A stretch of 64,000 nucleotides of DNA from Nemertoderma westbladi (lineage: Eukaryota; Xenacoelomorpha; Nemertodermatida; Nemertodermatidae), in contig JAUCBJ010000933.1 of assembly GCA_032718475.1 (NCBI GenBank), positions 24,055-88,054 on the forward strand, written 5' to 3'. This document shows, in pieces, positions 47,201-56,972 of this stretch. The notes under the pieces were generated by a model. It searched no databases. It was given only the letters and a program-made list of their open reading frames with translations, and was not told where the DNA came from. The position numbers and the translations under genes were made by a program. How positions within the stretch are numbered: position 1 is the first letter of the stretch; every line of letters begins with the position of its first letter.

Positions 47201-49739
47201 ATGAGAATTATTATCTCGTACTTTATAGCTCTGATATTCTTAAAAATTGAGAAACATATAAAATTCACTAAAACTTAAGCAGAAATTATAAAAACCATAT
47301 TAAAAACATTGTTTGGAATTAATGGATCCGGGTGGAATGGCCTTGTAATAATATCTTTCACACAAATTAAGCCCCGTGTATAACAAGAGTGAGTCCCTTT
47401 TCATTTAAATTCCATAACTTCGGTTTTCTCCAGAGGCTTGTATTGTTAGTGTTAGCATGTGGTCGACATGCCATTGGGGGTTTGGCCCTTGGCCGGTTCT
47501 TTTATATAAATACTCCATTTTCATTCTATGCCCTTTACTTAGCGGGTTGGTTTATTGCAGTTCAGCAATTATTGTGCTTTTGGTTTTTGCAATCACTTTT
47601 AATTATAATAATAATAATTATAGCAATAGACCTTTTCACATTGATACTCTTTTTCATATGTTCGACAATTCCCCAATTGTATATAAATCAAGAAACACCT
47701 TATATGAATATATAGCAGAGAGCATTGTTTCAACCATACCACATCCTAATGACTCCCACTCCCGCAGTTTAGTATTACTGAGTCACCTAATTATACATGA
47801 ACACCATGCGAAGAAATTATATAATCAGAAGTAATGATTAAATAATAACACCAGTTTGAGCTAAGAGTTAAAGTCAATAAAATGTCAATGATGTGCATCT
47901 CCGTATGCAACGGCCCATTACGTGCTTTATGGGTATATACTTTCAACTCAGAGGTCATTTACCCCATTCTATGCATTCGCGTGTGGTTGGTTATTCGATA
48001 TCTTGGCATGTTGCAAAAAATTCATACATAAATTATTCATTTAATTTTGAACGACATGTCGAACCTTCAACCATATAACCTATACTTGACATTGAGCAAC
48101 TCGTATATGAACCAGAAAGTCCCCTGAGATATTATCTATGCATTGTTTCTAAGTGGTTTTATGTATACCGATTGCTATGATGAAGATTTGAAACATTAAT
48201 GAAATTTACAATAACAACAATAATTCCTTTAATCTTCTTCGAATCAGGAGGGTAATTGTAACAGAAACGTATTTCTCAGTATTATGTCCTTCAACATCGC
48301 AAAATATAATGAGTAAACAGCCCTGGTGGGTCGGTCCGTCAAACTTTTTATGCCTCGATATACTTATATAGGATTGACAATAGCTAAATGAAGTGACAGT
48401 AAATAGTAATATCTTCGAGATTATATACTGATAGTTATTTTCCTCATCCAATACAATTAACCTTCACGTTATTTTCCAGTCCACTGACCATATTGCCCAT
48501 CCCGGTCCCTTCAACTATCCGCAATGCGACATATGACATATTCACTATTATTCGCAATTCGCTTGATGTTTTCTTATATTATATTCTTTGGGGAAACCGC
48601 GGTAAATTAAATTGGCTGCGTCCTGTGAACTATAACACTTATTTTTGAGTAAGAACACGAGGATCAAATTCACGGAACAATTCAAACATGCTATATTGGA
48701 ACAGCTCGACGCTCAGATATAACCAATCGAACTAAGCATTGTTGGCTGCACTGCAACAAGCAGGGCCCACCTTGGTGTAGTATATGGTTACAATGAATTC
48801 ACATCTCTCGGAGGTCGTGGGTTCAACCCCCGCATGGGGGCCAAGGCAGTTTATGTTTCGGCGCGAATGTTTTGAAGGGTCTAGCCAGGGCGCATCTCTG
48901 CTTTGCATCCTTAAGTGGTAGCTAAATGAGTACTGGAGTTTCCTCTGGGGAGTAAAGTTCTGGGGGGACCGCACTGGAAATAAATAGGAGACTTTGTGCG
49001 TAATCCCTGGCCTAACGGCTAAAGAAATCTTTACTTTACTTTTACTTTTTTGTTAATCATTGGAACCTACATACATCCATCGCATAAGCAATATATGAGG
49101 TAAAATTGTAATTTCTGGGCTATTTTAAATAAAGGACAATTTAAGAATAATTTAAAGCCTGAAAATTATAAAATGAAAAATACATGAAGAAGATGGGTTG
49201 CACTGCTTCAGTGCTATACTGGTTCTTACAAACAAAAGTAGCCATCACAATTAAATTGCAGATTCTAGAAGTCTACCGGGATATTATTATAGCATTGTGT
49301 GTAACGAATGTTTACACTACACTATGGTGCAATTTTCGTAGCATGATTGCAATTAAAGAATGCCTCAGCAATATTTTTTATAAATTAATTTTTGGTGCAA
49401 TATTCAGTATTCTGTATTTTTGAAGTAAAATAAATTGGACATGTTTAAATATAAAATTACGGTTATTGTGAAATTTGGCCATCGCACCAAGATGCCACGT
49501 ACAGTACAACGTGAATAAAACCTATACACAACCGATTACATTACATATAAAATATAAAAATAACTTACCTCTAATCCTCCTGGTGAAATGAGGCAGGGCC
49601 GCAATAGAGCACCTTCCCGAGTCGACGATTCAGTTTCCGAGACAATCTCGGGACTCTCCGACCGGTCTGTAGACGACCCTGTAGACCCCAACGGGGAGAC
49701 AGTATCCCAGGTAAACACGCCCCCGTATTGACCAAACAT
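40854..49739 (-). CDS. SOX-family HMG-box transcription factor, five coding exons, 464 aa
   Basis: Exons on the minus strand: 49739-49569, 46821-46676, 45429-45280, 43415-42883, 41248-40854. Sizes sum to 1395 bases, an exact number of codons with one terminal stop, and every donor/acceptor pair agrees in phase (0, 2, 2, 1). The HMG box (residues 86-158) starts IKRPMNPFMVWSQIQRR and ends PDYKYKPKRK; it aligns with SOX boxes without gaps, including MHNAEIS and the DNA-wedging FM pair. The usual RPMNAFMVW reads RPMNPFMVW here. A basic PKRKLNAKK nuclear-localisation-like segment follows. The C-terminal region is Ser/Gln/Asn-rich and has acidic-aromatic repeats (367-402). The box looks nearest to group C by eye, but the group is unresolved. 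Expected role: nuclear, binds the DNA minor groove at (A/T)ACAAAG-type sites and bends it. Intron 3 carries the 39-bp minisatellite. Confidence 0.9.
41450..41721. mobile_element. Small inverted-repeat element in SOX intron 4
   Basis: CCCATGTGAAGAATACCAG occurs at 41450 and again at 41506. Its reverse complement occurs at 41703-41721. The shared short core lies between them (about 41545-41583). Confidence 0.75.
42132..42152. repeat. G21 homopolymer in SOX intron 4
   Basis: Twenty-one consecutive G on the plus strand, so C on the transcribed RNA of the SOX gene. Confidence 0.95.
42639..42660. repeat. C22 homopolymer in SOX intron 4
   Basis: Twenty-two consecutive C on the plus strand, so a G run in SOX pre-mRNA. 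It is inverted relative to the G21 run 490 bases away. Confidence 0.95.
42883..43415 (-). CDS. SOX gene exon 4 (end of HMG box and linker)
   Basis: The acceptor TTCTAATTTCAG precedes 43415 and a GTAAGT donor follows 42883. The first base completes the Lys codon of the HMG tail, then PKRKLNAKKAAANTDQG follows. It encodes residues 157-333, largely disordered Ser/Thr/Asn/Gln-rich sequence with a Cys-rich patch (YCDCDTSPVAC). If the donor were not used, translation would stop at TAA (42875-42877) two codons later, a possible short isoform. Confidence 0.9.
43628..45279. repeat. 39-bp minisatellite, about 42 copies, in SOX intron 3
   Basis: The tandem unit (plus strand AATGCAACTAACTTACTTGT then ACTTTATCGCACTAACACT) is 39 bases with few changes. 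On the minus strand most units contain AAAGTACAAGTAAGTTAG, that is, a consensus 5' splice site CAA/GTAAGT. The array abuts the real exon 3 donor, and the word AAGTACAAGTAAGT is shared by the unit and the exon border. Because 39 is divisible by three, the plus strand shows long frames of a 13-residue repeat, which I regard as non-coding. Confidence 0.95.
45280..45429 (-). CDS. SOX gene exon 3 (second half of HMG box)
   Basis: The acceptor CTACATTTTAG precedes 45429; the donor after 45280 is GTAAGT. It encodes residues 107-155, including MHNAEISRVLGKVW (helix 2) and helix 3 up to PDYKY. The leading T joins AG from exon 2 to make Ser106. The exon lies directly against the minisatellite. Confidence 0.95.
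45430..46675 (-). other. SOX intron 2
   Basis: GTGAGT at its start and TAG at its end (minus strand). No other gene. An inverted repeat near 45581-45632 (CCTGTGGG and CCCACAGG) could form a stem. Confidence 0.8.
46676..46821 (-). CDS. SOX gene exon 2 (first half of HMG box)
   Basis: The acceptor AATATTTGACAG precedes 46821; the donor after 46676 is GTGAGT. It encodes residues 58-105: a short Pro/Ser/Thr linker, then RIKRPMNPFMVWSQIQRRERI. The intron splits the HMG box shortly before helix 2. Pro92 replaces the Ala of the SOX signature. Confidence 0.95.
46822..49568 (-). other. SOX intron 1
   Basis: Begins GTAAGT and ends CAG on the minus strand, about 2.75 kb. It carries a SINE on the opposite strand. 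Two overlapping hydrophobic plus-strand frames at 47389-47834 look spurious. Confidence 0.65.
48760..49049 (+). mobile_element. tRNA-derived SINE, copy 2, in SOX intron 1
   Basis: An A box-like TGTAGTATATGGTTA, a B box GTGGGTTCAACCCCC, then a body shared with the copy at 29584-29850 (GGGGGGACCGCACTGGAAAT, GTGCGTAATCCCTGGCC) and a TTTACTTTACTTTTACTTTT tail. It is oriented opposite to the SOX gene. Confidence 0.88.
49569..49739 (-). CDS. SOX gene exon 1 (N-terminus)
   Basis: ATG at 49739 with an in-frame TGA two codons upstream, and a strong donor GAG/GTAAGT after 49569. It encodes 57 residues starting MFGQYGGVFTW, Ser/Thr-rich and acidic. Its phase-0 end matches exon 2. The link to the HMG exons rests on phase, strand and distance, not on a transcript. 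Confidence 0.7.
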
Positions 49740-49990
49740 GTTTCAGTTTCAGTCAATTACAAGTTTGAGTTACAATAATGATAAAGTTTGTAGACTTTGT
49801 GGAAAATTAAATTAACAATTAATTTTCTAATAGTCTTGGCGATTTTTCAAATTGAGAGCTCTATTTTATTGAACAGGAAGCGATTATTGTGTCACCTTGG
49901 GTGTTCTCCTTATTATTCCTAGAGTCGAAATGTTTACAACCCTAAACGTTCTGGCAATGTGTAAGTTGCACGTGTACGTGGGTGATTAAA

Positions 49991-50000
49991 CTATTTTATA
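49991..50000 (-). promoter_or_regulatory. Candidate TATA box of the SOX gene
   Basis: The minus strand reads GCTTTATAAAATAG about 250 bases upstream of the exon 1 ATG. A CACAAAG word near 49795 in the presumed 5' UTR resembles a SOX-binding site. Confidence 0.35.
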
Positions 50001-51001
50001 AAGCCTTCTTCTCTGTTGGGACTGTTAATATATACAGTAAGTTTAGGTAAGGCAATGCCTATGTGGTAGAATATCATCCCGTGGTTGGTCGGTTTATATT
50101 TACGGCCGGCTTTATTACTCTCTAATAGGTCGGCTCATTCAAGGCCTGCTGTCCCACCCATCACTCCATCCATCTCCTAGCGCCCTCACCGAGATTGCTT
50201 CCTGCCAGTAGTGTGTGGGTTTATGGAGCAGTACTAACTACGAAATTGTACCTCGTTAAGATCTGTAAAATAATACTGCAACAACAGCAACATTCGAATG
50301 CCCACATCATCATCGCAGCTATTTCTCAACCAAATTCAAATATATTATTTACATTGGGAATCCTTGCATGGCCAGCTTTCCCCTAGTACCAACAAATCAC
50401 TATAAGGTTGAAGAATGACTGTGCTGTAACTGGTGTAATATCGACGGACCCACTTTTTTTTTAAACACTTTTACCTAAAGGACGAACGCAAAATAAAACC
50501 TGAACAATAGTAATCAATAATCTAGTCAATAAATTATGTTAAGTATATGTCAAAAGGATAATAAAGAATACGGAGTATGACCGTCGGTTTCATACTTTCG
50601 TATATTTTGATCTCTCACCCTTTTAGAGTTAAGAACTGAGGGCAGATCAGCCCCCTAAATACAAAAGACAAAGTCTACGGTCTAGTACATTTTACATACT
50701 GCGTATCTATACAAAGGTACAGCCTGCCAGATTGTTTCTGACAAAGTCTGTCAAAATCTGACAACAACAAAAACTATTCGCTATTCGCAAATATATTTGC
50801 GCATTGTCAGTTGGCTAAAGTTCAGCTCAACCTAATATGGATTACCCCTCAAGGCCTCAAACATATTTATTGTTAGACCGAGTGACCGAGACAATTTATA
50901 AATATCTAGGATCAATTAATTATCTAGGTATTGAATAACGGGGATTTGAGCATCTTTATTGGGAAAGAGGAACGATCTAATATATATAAATCTGCTCAGT
51001 T
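50001..51001. other. Upstream flank of the SOX gene, non-coding
   Basis: No gene seen; short frames without coding character. Confidence 0.5.
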
Positions 51002-51140
51002 TGTATGTATGTATGTATGTATGTATGTATGTATGTATGTATGTATGTATGTATGTATGTATGTATGTATGTATGTATGTATGTATGTATGTATGTATGT
51101 ATGTATGTATGTATGTATGTATGTATGTATGTATGTATGT
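51002..51140. repeat. (TGTA)n microsatellite, about 35 copies
   Basis: Perfect tetranucleotide repeat over 139 bases. It produces false YVCM-repeat frames on both strands. Confidence 0.97.
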
Positions 51141-51924
51141 CCATCGATACACGTCGTCAGATTTCGCTCTCACTACTTGCTTTGTGGCTCATTCGATGCG
51201 TATTAACACGATGCAGACAGCTGTCACTGTCTCCGGGTTTTATTTTACACGTTTGTTTGCGTGAAATGCGTATTTTGTGTTCGTTCGGGCGAAATTTATC
51301 GAATTATTTCGGTTCTTCTATCGGTAATTAATGATTTAGGAGGGTATCATTTATCCCATCTGGTATAATATTAACATGGGTAGATTCGCCGTGTCCCATT
51401 CTCACAAAGTTTTTATTTTATTCGAGTGTTTAATATAAATATGTATGATTATTTATTGATTAAAAATCAAATAGTGTATAAATATGTCATATTCGCCAAG
51501 CACGATTTTTTTCTGTATCATACCAACGTTAAGGTAATTATTGAACTCGCAGCTAGCTGGCTGGGCACAGATAAGGAGCAATCAGGTTGTAGTGTTGATT
51601 GGGGTGGGTTGTCTGTTGGGAACTGTCCAAGAGTAATTCTGCTTTCTCAATCAATGGCTGCATGGAAGGAGCGGTTTATAACATTTTAGCTATTTTATTG
51701 TTTTACTGTAGTAAAGTGATTATTTCTGTAGGCCTACTTACTGTATTATTATTATTTTATCTAATCTAATATACCGGTATATAAAAATCAATTGTCTGTG
51801 TGTCTATTTGTCATCGGCTATACAATACAATCAAACCCATCTCGATGAAATCTCGCTTACTATAGCTTGTTAGAAAGGTCTCACCCTAACTCGTTGCAAC
51901 GTAATAATCAGAGCCGTCTGAAGT
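51141..51924. other. Non-coding
   Basis: No gene or bounded element recognised. Confidence 0.5.
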
Positions 51925-52640
51925 TCCACCATCTGCCGCTAAAGGGTGAATTGCCTTAAGTGTAAATCTTCTCTAACTTTGTTATTTACAATCCGTTTTA
52001 GATAAAACTTTGCAGGTGTCTAATTTAGCAAAGGCTGCATTTTTACAGAGACGCAGGTAAATCTGCATTTCTCCAGTCTGCCGCTAGAGGGTGAAATCAC
52101 TGAAAGTGACCACCTTCTCCAACTTCGTTATTTACAATCCGTTTAGACTGGTACTTGGTAGGCATATATTACAGCATAGGCTATATCTTAACGGAGTCTT
52201 AGAGTCGAATACGGTTCCTTCGTCTGCCGCTAGAGGGCGAATTGTCTGATAGTGAAAACCTGATCTCATTTCGTTGTTTTTAATTCTTTTCAGCTGAAAC
52301 TTGGTAGGTATCTACTACAGCATAGGCTCAATCTTTACGGAGTCGCTGAGTCGTCTATAATTCCCCAGTCTTCAGCTAGACGGCGAAATGTCTGAAAGTT
52401 AACATTTTCTCGAAATTTTGTTATTTACATCTGTTTAAGCTGGAACTTGACAAGCAGGCATCTTACTTCACTTCACCATAACTCCATCTTTACAGAACTG
52501 CAGCGCCATCTGCATTTCACCAGTCGCAGTCTGCAGGTAGAGGGTAAAATGTCAGAAAATGATAATTTTCTCGAAATTAGGTTATTTACAATAAGCTGAA
52601 GCTAAAGTTGAAACTTGACAGTTATCTCCTATGGGGCGGT
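51925..52640. repeat. Diverged tandem array, about 146-bp unit, five copies
   Basis: The landmark CTGCCGCTAGAGGGCGA, in varying form, recurs at 51933, 52078, 52224, 52370 and 52531, spacings 145, 146, 146 and 161. Each unit also has GTTATTTACAATCCGTTT and AACTTGGTAGGTAT words. The landmark resembles the CTCF core motif of bilaterians. Confidence 0.85.
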
Positions 52641-54776
52641 GTTTTATTTTATGATGGTGTCTGTTTCGTTGTAGTTCTCCAATCTGCGACACATTTCTCA
52701 ACACATATTCATACTGTATATCCTCTGCACGATTACTAGAAAGCTGTGGCCCGAAGGGCCACAGGCTTTCTACAGTAGTTTTGATATAAATATCTTATTG
52801 CGCAAAGTAACTCGTCAGATTTGTATTGGTAAAGTGGTTCACAAAGGATCATCACGACATAGTTTTGTATATTTCTTCACAAAGATCAGACTTCGCAAAA
52901 GTTCGATACCTATTGGTACTACTTCGCCATGTCAATCCCCCCTGCCATTTTTTAACCGGTAATTTATTTTGTTAATTGGAGTGTTTTTTTTTTGATATTG
53001 GTGAATGTTCTGTAAACTGAATGAGTGTTTTTATTAACGCATTATTATAGTTATGGTGGTTAGAGTTAATATAGCTACCGGTATATATAGTATTGTAACA
53101 CGCATTATATTATAGTATTATAGCGCGCATTTAAATGTTTTGTATTATTATAGGTGTTGTTGGTAGGTTATCAAGCTTCTATTGTTGCTTGGTTAACTAG
53201 TCTAAATTAGTGTCCTAGAATAATAGCTGGATCTTATTCAGGGACACTTTGCTGAATTTAGATACAGAAAACTGTACCGCCCCACAATGTTAAAAATAAA
53301 TACACACAAATACATACTTTGTAATTTCTTATTCCAAAACGTTTTTTTTTAAATATTTTGTATATCTATGAATAATTTTCTAGAACAAAATTATTTGTTT
53401 TTTTTAAACTTTTTTATATTACCTAACAGGTTTTAGAACATTTCAAACAAAACTAGCTACTGTGAATGGGAGGGATGTGAGTAGTATTGTGTTCCCAGTG
53501 ACCTAATGGAGATTCAAGCCTAACGTATGAACAGTAATTTGTTATCGAAAAAGCAACATTTAAAAATTCGTGTTTATCCGATTGCCATAATGCTTTACTT
53601 GCCTTTCATTAGAGGAATCTAATATATTAATAACGTAGTGAAATTTATGTTCCATTTAAAAATAAAATTACGTATTGCATGGTAAATAACATTTATGGGG
53701 GGACTCTTACACTTTGCCGCGCCATTATAGCACTTTTTTGATATAACAAAATGATCTTAAAATATTTGTTCTAGAACAAAATAATTTTTATATTAAATGA
53801 ATAGATAATATGTTGTAGATCATTTTAAAAAAAGTAAAAAAAACTACAGTAGCTAGTATAAAAAAATTTATACAAAGATAACATACAATAAAAAATTAAT
53901 AAAATTAACAAATTAGCTAGTGCTAGTTCTAGAACGTTTAAAAAAAGAAACAAAAATTAGCTAGTATTTAAACGTAGCAAAATGTAATTGTATAGAGTAT
54001 ATTACAATCTAAATTGAATTATATTGAATATAGGCCTATAGATGGCAAACTGTAAGAGAGCCTCTATTCTATGGGTAAAAGCCTAGAGAGTTGGGTGGAG
54101 TGAAAAAGTGCATTTTTGACATTTTGGGTTACAACATTGCCAAAACTGTACACTGGGTACTACATGAAAAATTCCAAAATAAAAAGTCATTTGGTTCATT
54201 GCTACCCGTTCCTCCAAGCTTGAAAATTTTCGAAAAGTAGCTCTTTTTCGAAAATTTTTTGAAAAATCGAAAATTTTTTTCCAATGGAGTAAATCCAAAA
54301 CAACGTTGGGTAGAGACACATATGGAGGCATAAATGAGCCCATCAAAGTGTTAGTGAAATCGAAACAGAGGAACCTGTTCCTCCAATGCCATATATTTTG
54401 TCATATGTGAACCGAAATTACCATGAAATCTTTGATATTTGACCTGTGTAACATACGATCATTGACAGGCTCACTGGAACCAGATCTTATTGTATAGTTT
54501 ACTACAAGGACCAACGATATAAAAATGGAGGGAAATTCAAACTAGTTTAGGAGAAATTGATCTTTTAAGTTCGTAAAACTAGTAGGACTACTGCACTACT
54601 GGAGTAGGTATTCTGATGCCAGTATGGTAGGCCTACTGACATTGGCCTAAGCTCAATCCAATTTGATGACTGACACAATACCGTTGTATTTACCCAGCTT
54701 TTTAACTCAGCTGTATCTGTTAGTGTTACTGTTAGTGTGATTTGAAGGTTTATCTGCTATATTAGTGGCATAATTA
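52641..54776. other. Non-coding, no gene recognised
   Basis: AT-rich with T and A runs. An 87-codon minus-strand frame at 54083-54346 has no supporting feature. Confidence 0.5.
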
Positions 54777-54818
54777 TTGAATATACGTTGTGTTTTATTG
54801 CTGTGTAGTAGGCCTACT

Positions 54819-55244
54819 ATGGATACAAGGCAGACTGTGAAACGGTTCTATGGCTATCCAGCAGAGCTACCAGGATCCCAACTTCCAACAACGGGAGATG
54901 TGCTTCGGTACTGTCGACTAGTTAAACAGAAACACCGTGAAACTGTAGATTGGGATAAACAGGAACTTAAATTGAGACCAATGGCAGAAACTGTAGCAAA
55001 ATCTGTATTGGATATATACGATAAAGCCAGTGTTCCTGCTTATACTCTAGATGGTATTATCCAGAAGATACTGCGTGAATGGGAACTAGTTCAGTCTAAG
55101 CTTGAAGGGGTCAACAAGAGTAGATGTATACAGCCATTTTTTGTAGATAGACTTGAATTTAATAAGAAATTCGATTCGCTGTTTGATGTTGTTTCAGATG
55201 GTGTTAGCGAATCAATTCCGCCTCCCCTAAACCCCATAAAGTAA
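54819..55244 (+). CDS. Unidentified ORF or exon, 141 aa
   Basis: ATG at 54819 (ACTATGG context) after an acceptor-like TTATTGCTGTGTAG; the frame ends in TAA at 55244. That stop lies inside AAA/GTAAGC, a good 5' splice site at 55241, so this may be a first exon continuing elsewhere. The protein starts MDTRQTVKRFYGY and reads as a globular helical domain, with LPTTGDVLRYCRLVKQK and a KKFDSLFDVV end. The layout resembles, from memory, N-terminal domains of uncharacterised, expanded invertebrate proteins often linked to transposons. I cannot name the family. Confidence 0.5.
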   Translation: MDTRQTVKRFYGYPAELPGSQLPTTGDVLRYCRLVKQKHRETVDWDKQELKLRPMAETVAKSVLDIYDKASVPAYTLDGIIQKILREWELVQSKLEGVNKSRCIQPFFVDRLEFNKKFDSLFDVVSDGVSESIPPPLNPIK

Positions 55245-55257
55245 GCCGTTAAGCAAT

Positions 55258-55309
55258 ATTGGGAGCACGAGGTTGATTACCAATATCAACCTCGTGTCAC
55301 CCCAATAAA
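55258..55309 (+). promoter_or_regulatory. Hairpin joined to AATAAA
   Basis: A perfect 12-bp stem (CACGAGGTTGAT, loop TACCAAT) at 55266-55296 is enclosed by ATTGGG and CCCAAT. AATAAA at 55304-55309 overlaps the outer arm. It could be a structured RNA 3' end of the ORF above or part of an LTR. Confidence 0.45.
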
Positions 55310-55811
55310 GTGGGAAGGAGAAACACACAATAGGGGTCAGGGGCCAAACCCCTAACCGAGAGAGAACACAAGGAGTGAAGGGAAACACTCCAAAGGGTGC
55401 CAACAGGGATATTAGCCAATCAGGGGGGGAGCATCGACTAGGTACTGTAACAAGGCCAAACCGTGCAATATATATTACCGGTCGATGCAATCAGTTATTC
55501 AGTTTACTCAGTCAGCTCAGTAGGGTGGAACGGTGACTTCTATCACCGTCCGCTACCGCCATCACGTGTAATACTTCTGTACTTATCTACCGGTAACCAG
55601 TTATCCATGTCTGCTATATCAACTATATTATACCTTTCTACATATTACCGAACATCAGAACTCTAAACGAACCTTTTCATATACACGGCGGGGACGCGTA
55701 GATAGAAAACCCGAACGGATAAACCGGGATCCGTAGATCCCGTCACAGTGATAGAACTAGATCCAACCAACTGCCCTGACAGACTGTGGGTGCCAGCCAC
55801 CAAAGACGAAG
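55310..55811 (+). other. Possible LTR/leader region before the gag-like ORF
   Basis: A TATA-like TATATATT at 55469-55476 is followed by an initiator-like TCAGTTATTCAGTTT near 55490. A non-coding leader runs to the ORF at 55812. No second copy is in the window, so an LTR cannot be shown. Confidence 0.3.
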
Positions 55812-56972
55812 ATGAGTAGAGAAGGAAAGACGACACCGCCGCGGACCCCGGACGACGATCTAACGATCCGCGAGGCCATGGCGAGACGGTATCAACCCAC
55901 GACGCCGGACCCATCGATAACGGGCCATCCGGCGATCCGAGACGAGGGGGGCCGTCTACAGCGAGAGAGCGAGTCGAGTAGAGGAGAGAGCGAGACGGGG
56001 GAGGAGAGAGACGAGTCGACACACGACGGCAGTCGATATGCCGATGTCGCCGGCCAGCCACAGGCCGAGGGCGACGGACGGCCCACCGGAACGGCAACGG
56101 TGGGGCCGACGGTACGACGCCGGACCTGGAGGGAGAGAGGAGATGTCGACGACGAGGACGTCGGGGTCGTCCGGCTCTGACGAGCCTACGCCGCGACCCG
56201 AGAGCAGCTGAAAGAGAGCAAGGAAGGGGCTGAGATAGACCAGGTGAAGTTGAGGAGACGACTAGGTGAGTCGAACAGATACTTTGATTACCTAGTGCGT
56301 TCTGGGCAGGGAGAACTAGCCGAGGAGAGAGCGAGAGGGGTTGCCTTCGAACTGTTTGGGCTATGGGAACGTAGCGGTATGGGGCCTGGTGCAGTGTACA
56401 TAGGGCCATACTTAGTCGATGCCAGGGAAGTTAAGTTAGTGGGTTGGGCGGGACCGCATGAGGGCGAATCCGAGGTTAGCTCCGAGGATTCGGTCTCGTC
56501 GGTCAGCGAGAACCCCGGAGAGCGGGGGAAAGTTAGTAGGACGGAGGGGCGGCGGGAGTCCGTCGCAACCGATAAGTCTGCTACATCCTCCGCAAAAGAA
56601 AGACGGGTGCGAGAGAGTGAACGCATGGCATATAAATTAAAAATGGAAGAATTAGAGTGGCGACTGAGGGGAAGGAAGGAGCAAGAGAGTGAACGCGAAG
56701 AGCGTGAGGCAAGAGAACAGAGCGTGCGGTACACGTACAGTACGTACAGCAACCGTACGGGTGAGGGGGGTAGTAGTAGTACGTTAGGAAATGTTGGTAT
56801 TAATAGTACCGTAGTAAATAACCCTAATCCCTTTATTACAGGAAATATTTTACCTGGTAGTAGTGGTTTAAGTTTAAATTCAAATAGTAATATTAATTCA
56901 AATATTCAGAATAATTCAAATAATTCTAATTTAAATAATTTAAATAATAATCCTGTTTCAAATTCTAATTAG
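55812..56972 (+). pseudogene. Gag-like ORF with one in-frame TGA, cut by the Penelope-like insertion
   Basis: ATG at 55812 opens a frame interrupted only by TGA at 56178-56180; the same frame continues to 56972. The first part is acidic and disordered; the second has a helical charged region, then a Ser/Glu-rich linker, a coiled-coil-like segment (KLKMEELEWRLRGRKEQ) and an Asn-rich end. The overall style resembles N-terminal Gag of BEL/Pao elements (inference). The final stop is supplied by the inserted Penelope-like element, whose border is at 56967. The TGA may be a mutation or a readthrough site; its next base is C, the more permissive context. Base composition is more GC-rich than the flanks. 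Confidence 0.5.

Noticed and set aside
47389-47834. Two overlapping hydrophobic plus-strand frames in SOX intron 1
   Set aside because: Neither has a convincing start or a recognisable family, and both are T-rich low-complexity translations.
51005-51331. Frames with YVCM repeats on both strands
   Set aside because: Produced by the (TGTA)n microsatellite.
55250-55690. Definite LTR before the gag-like ORF
   Set aside because: TATA-like and initiator-like words only; no second copy in the window to prove terminal repetition.
55663-56752. Long minus-strand frames opposite the gag-like ORF
   Set aside because: Low-complexity Ser/Arg/Pro composition typical of antisense shadows in GC-rich coding DNA.
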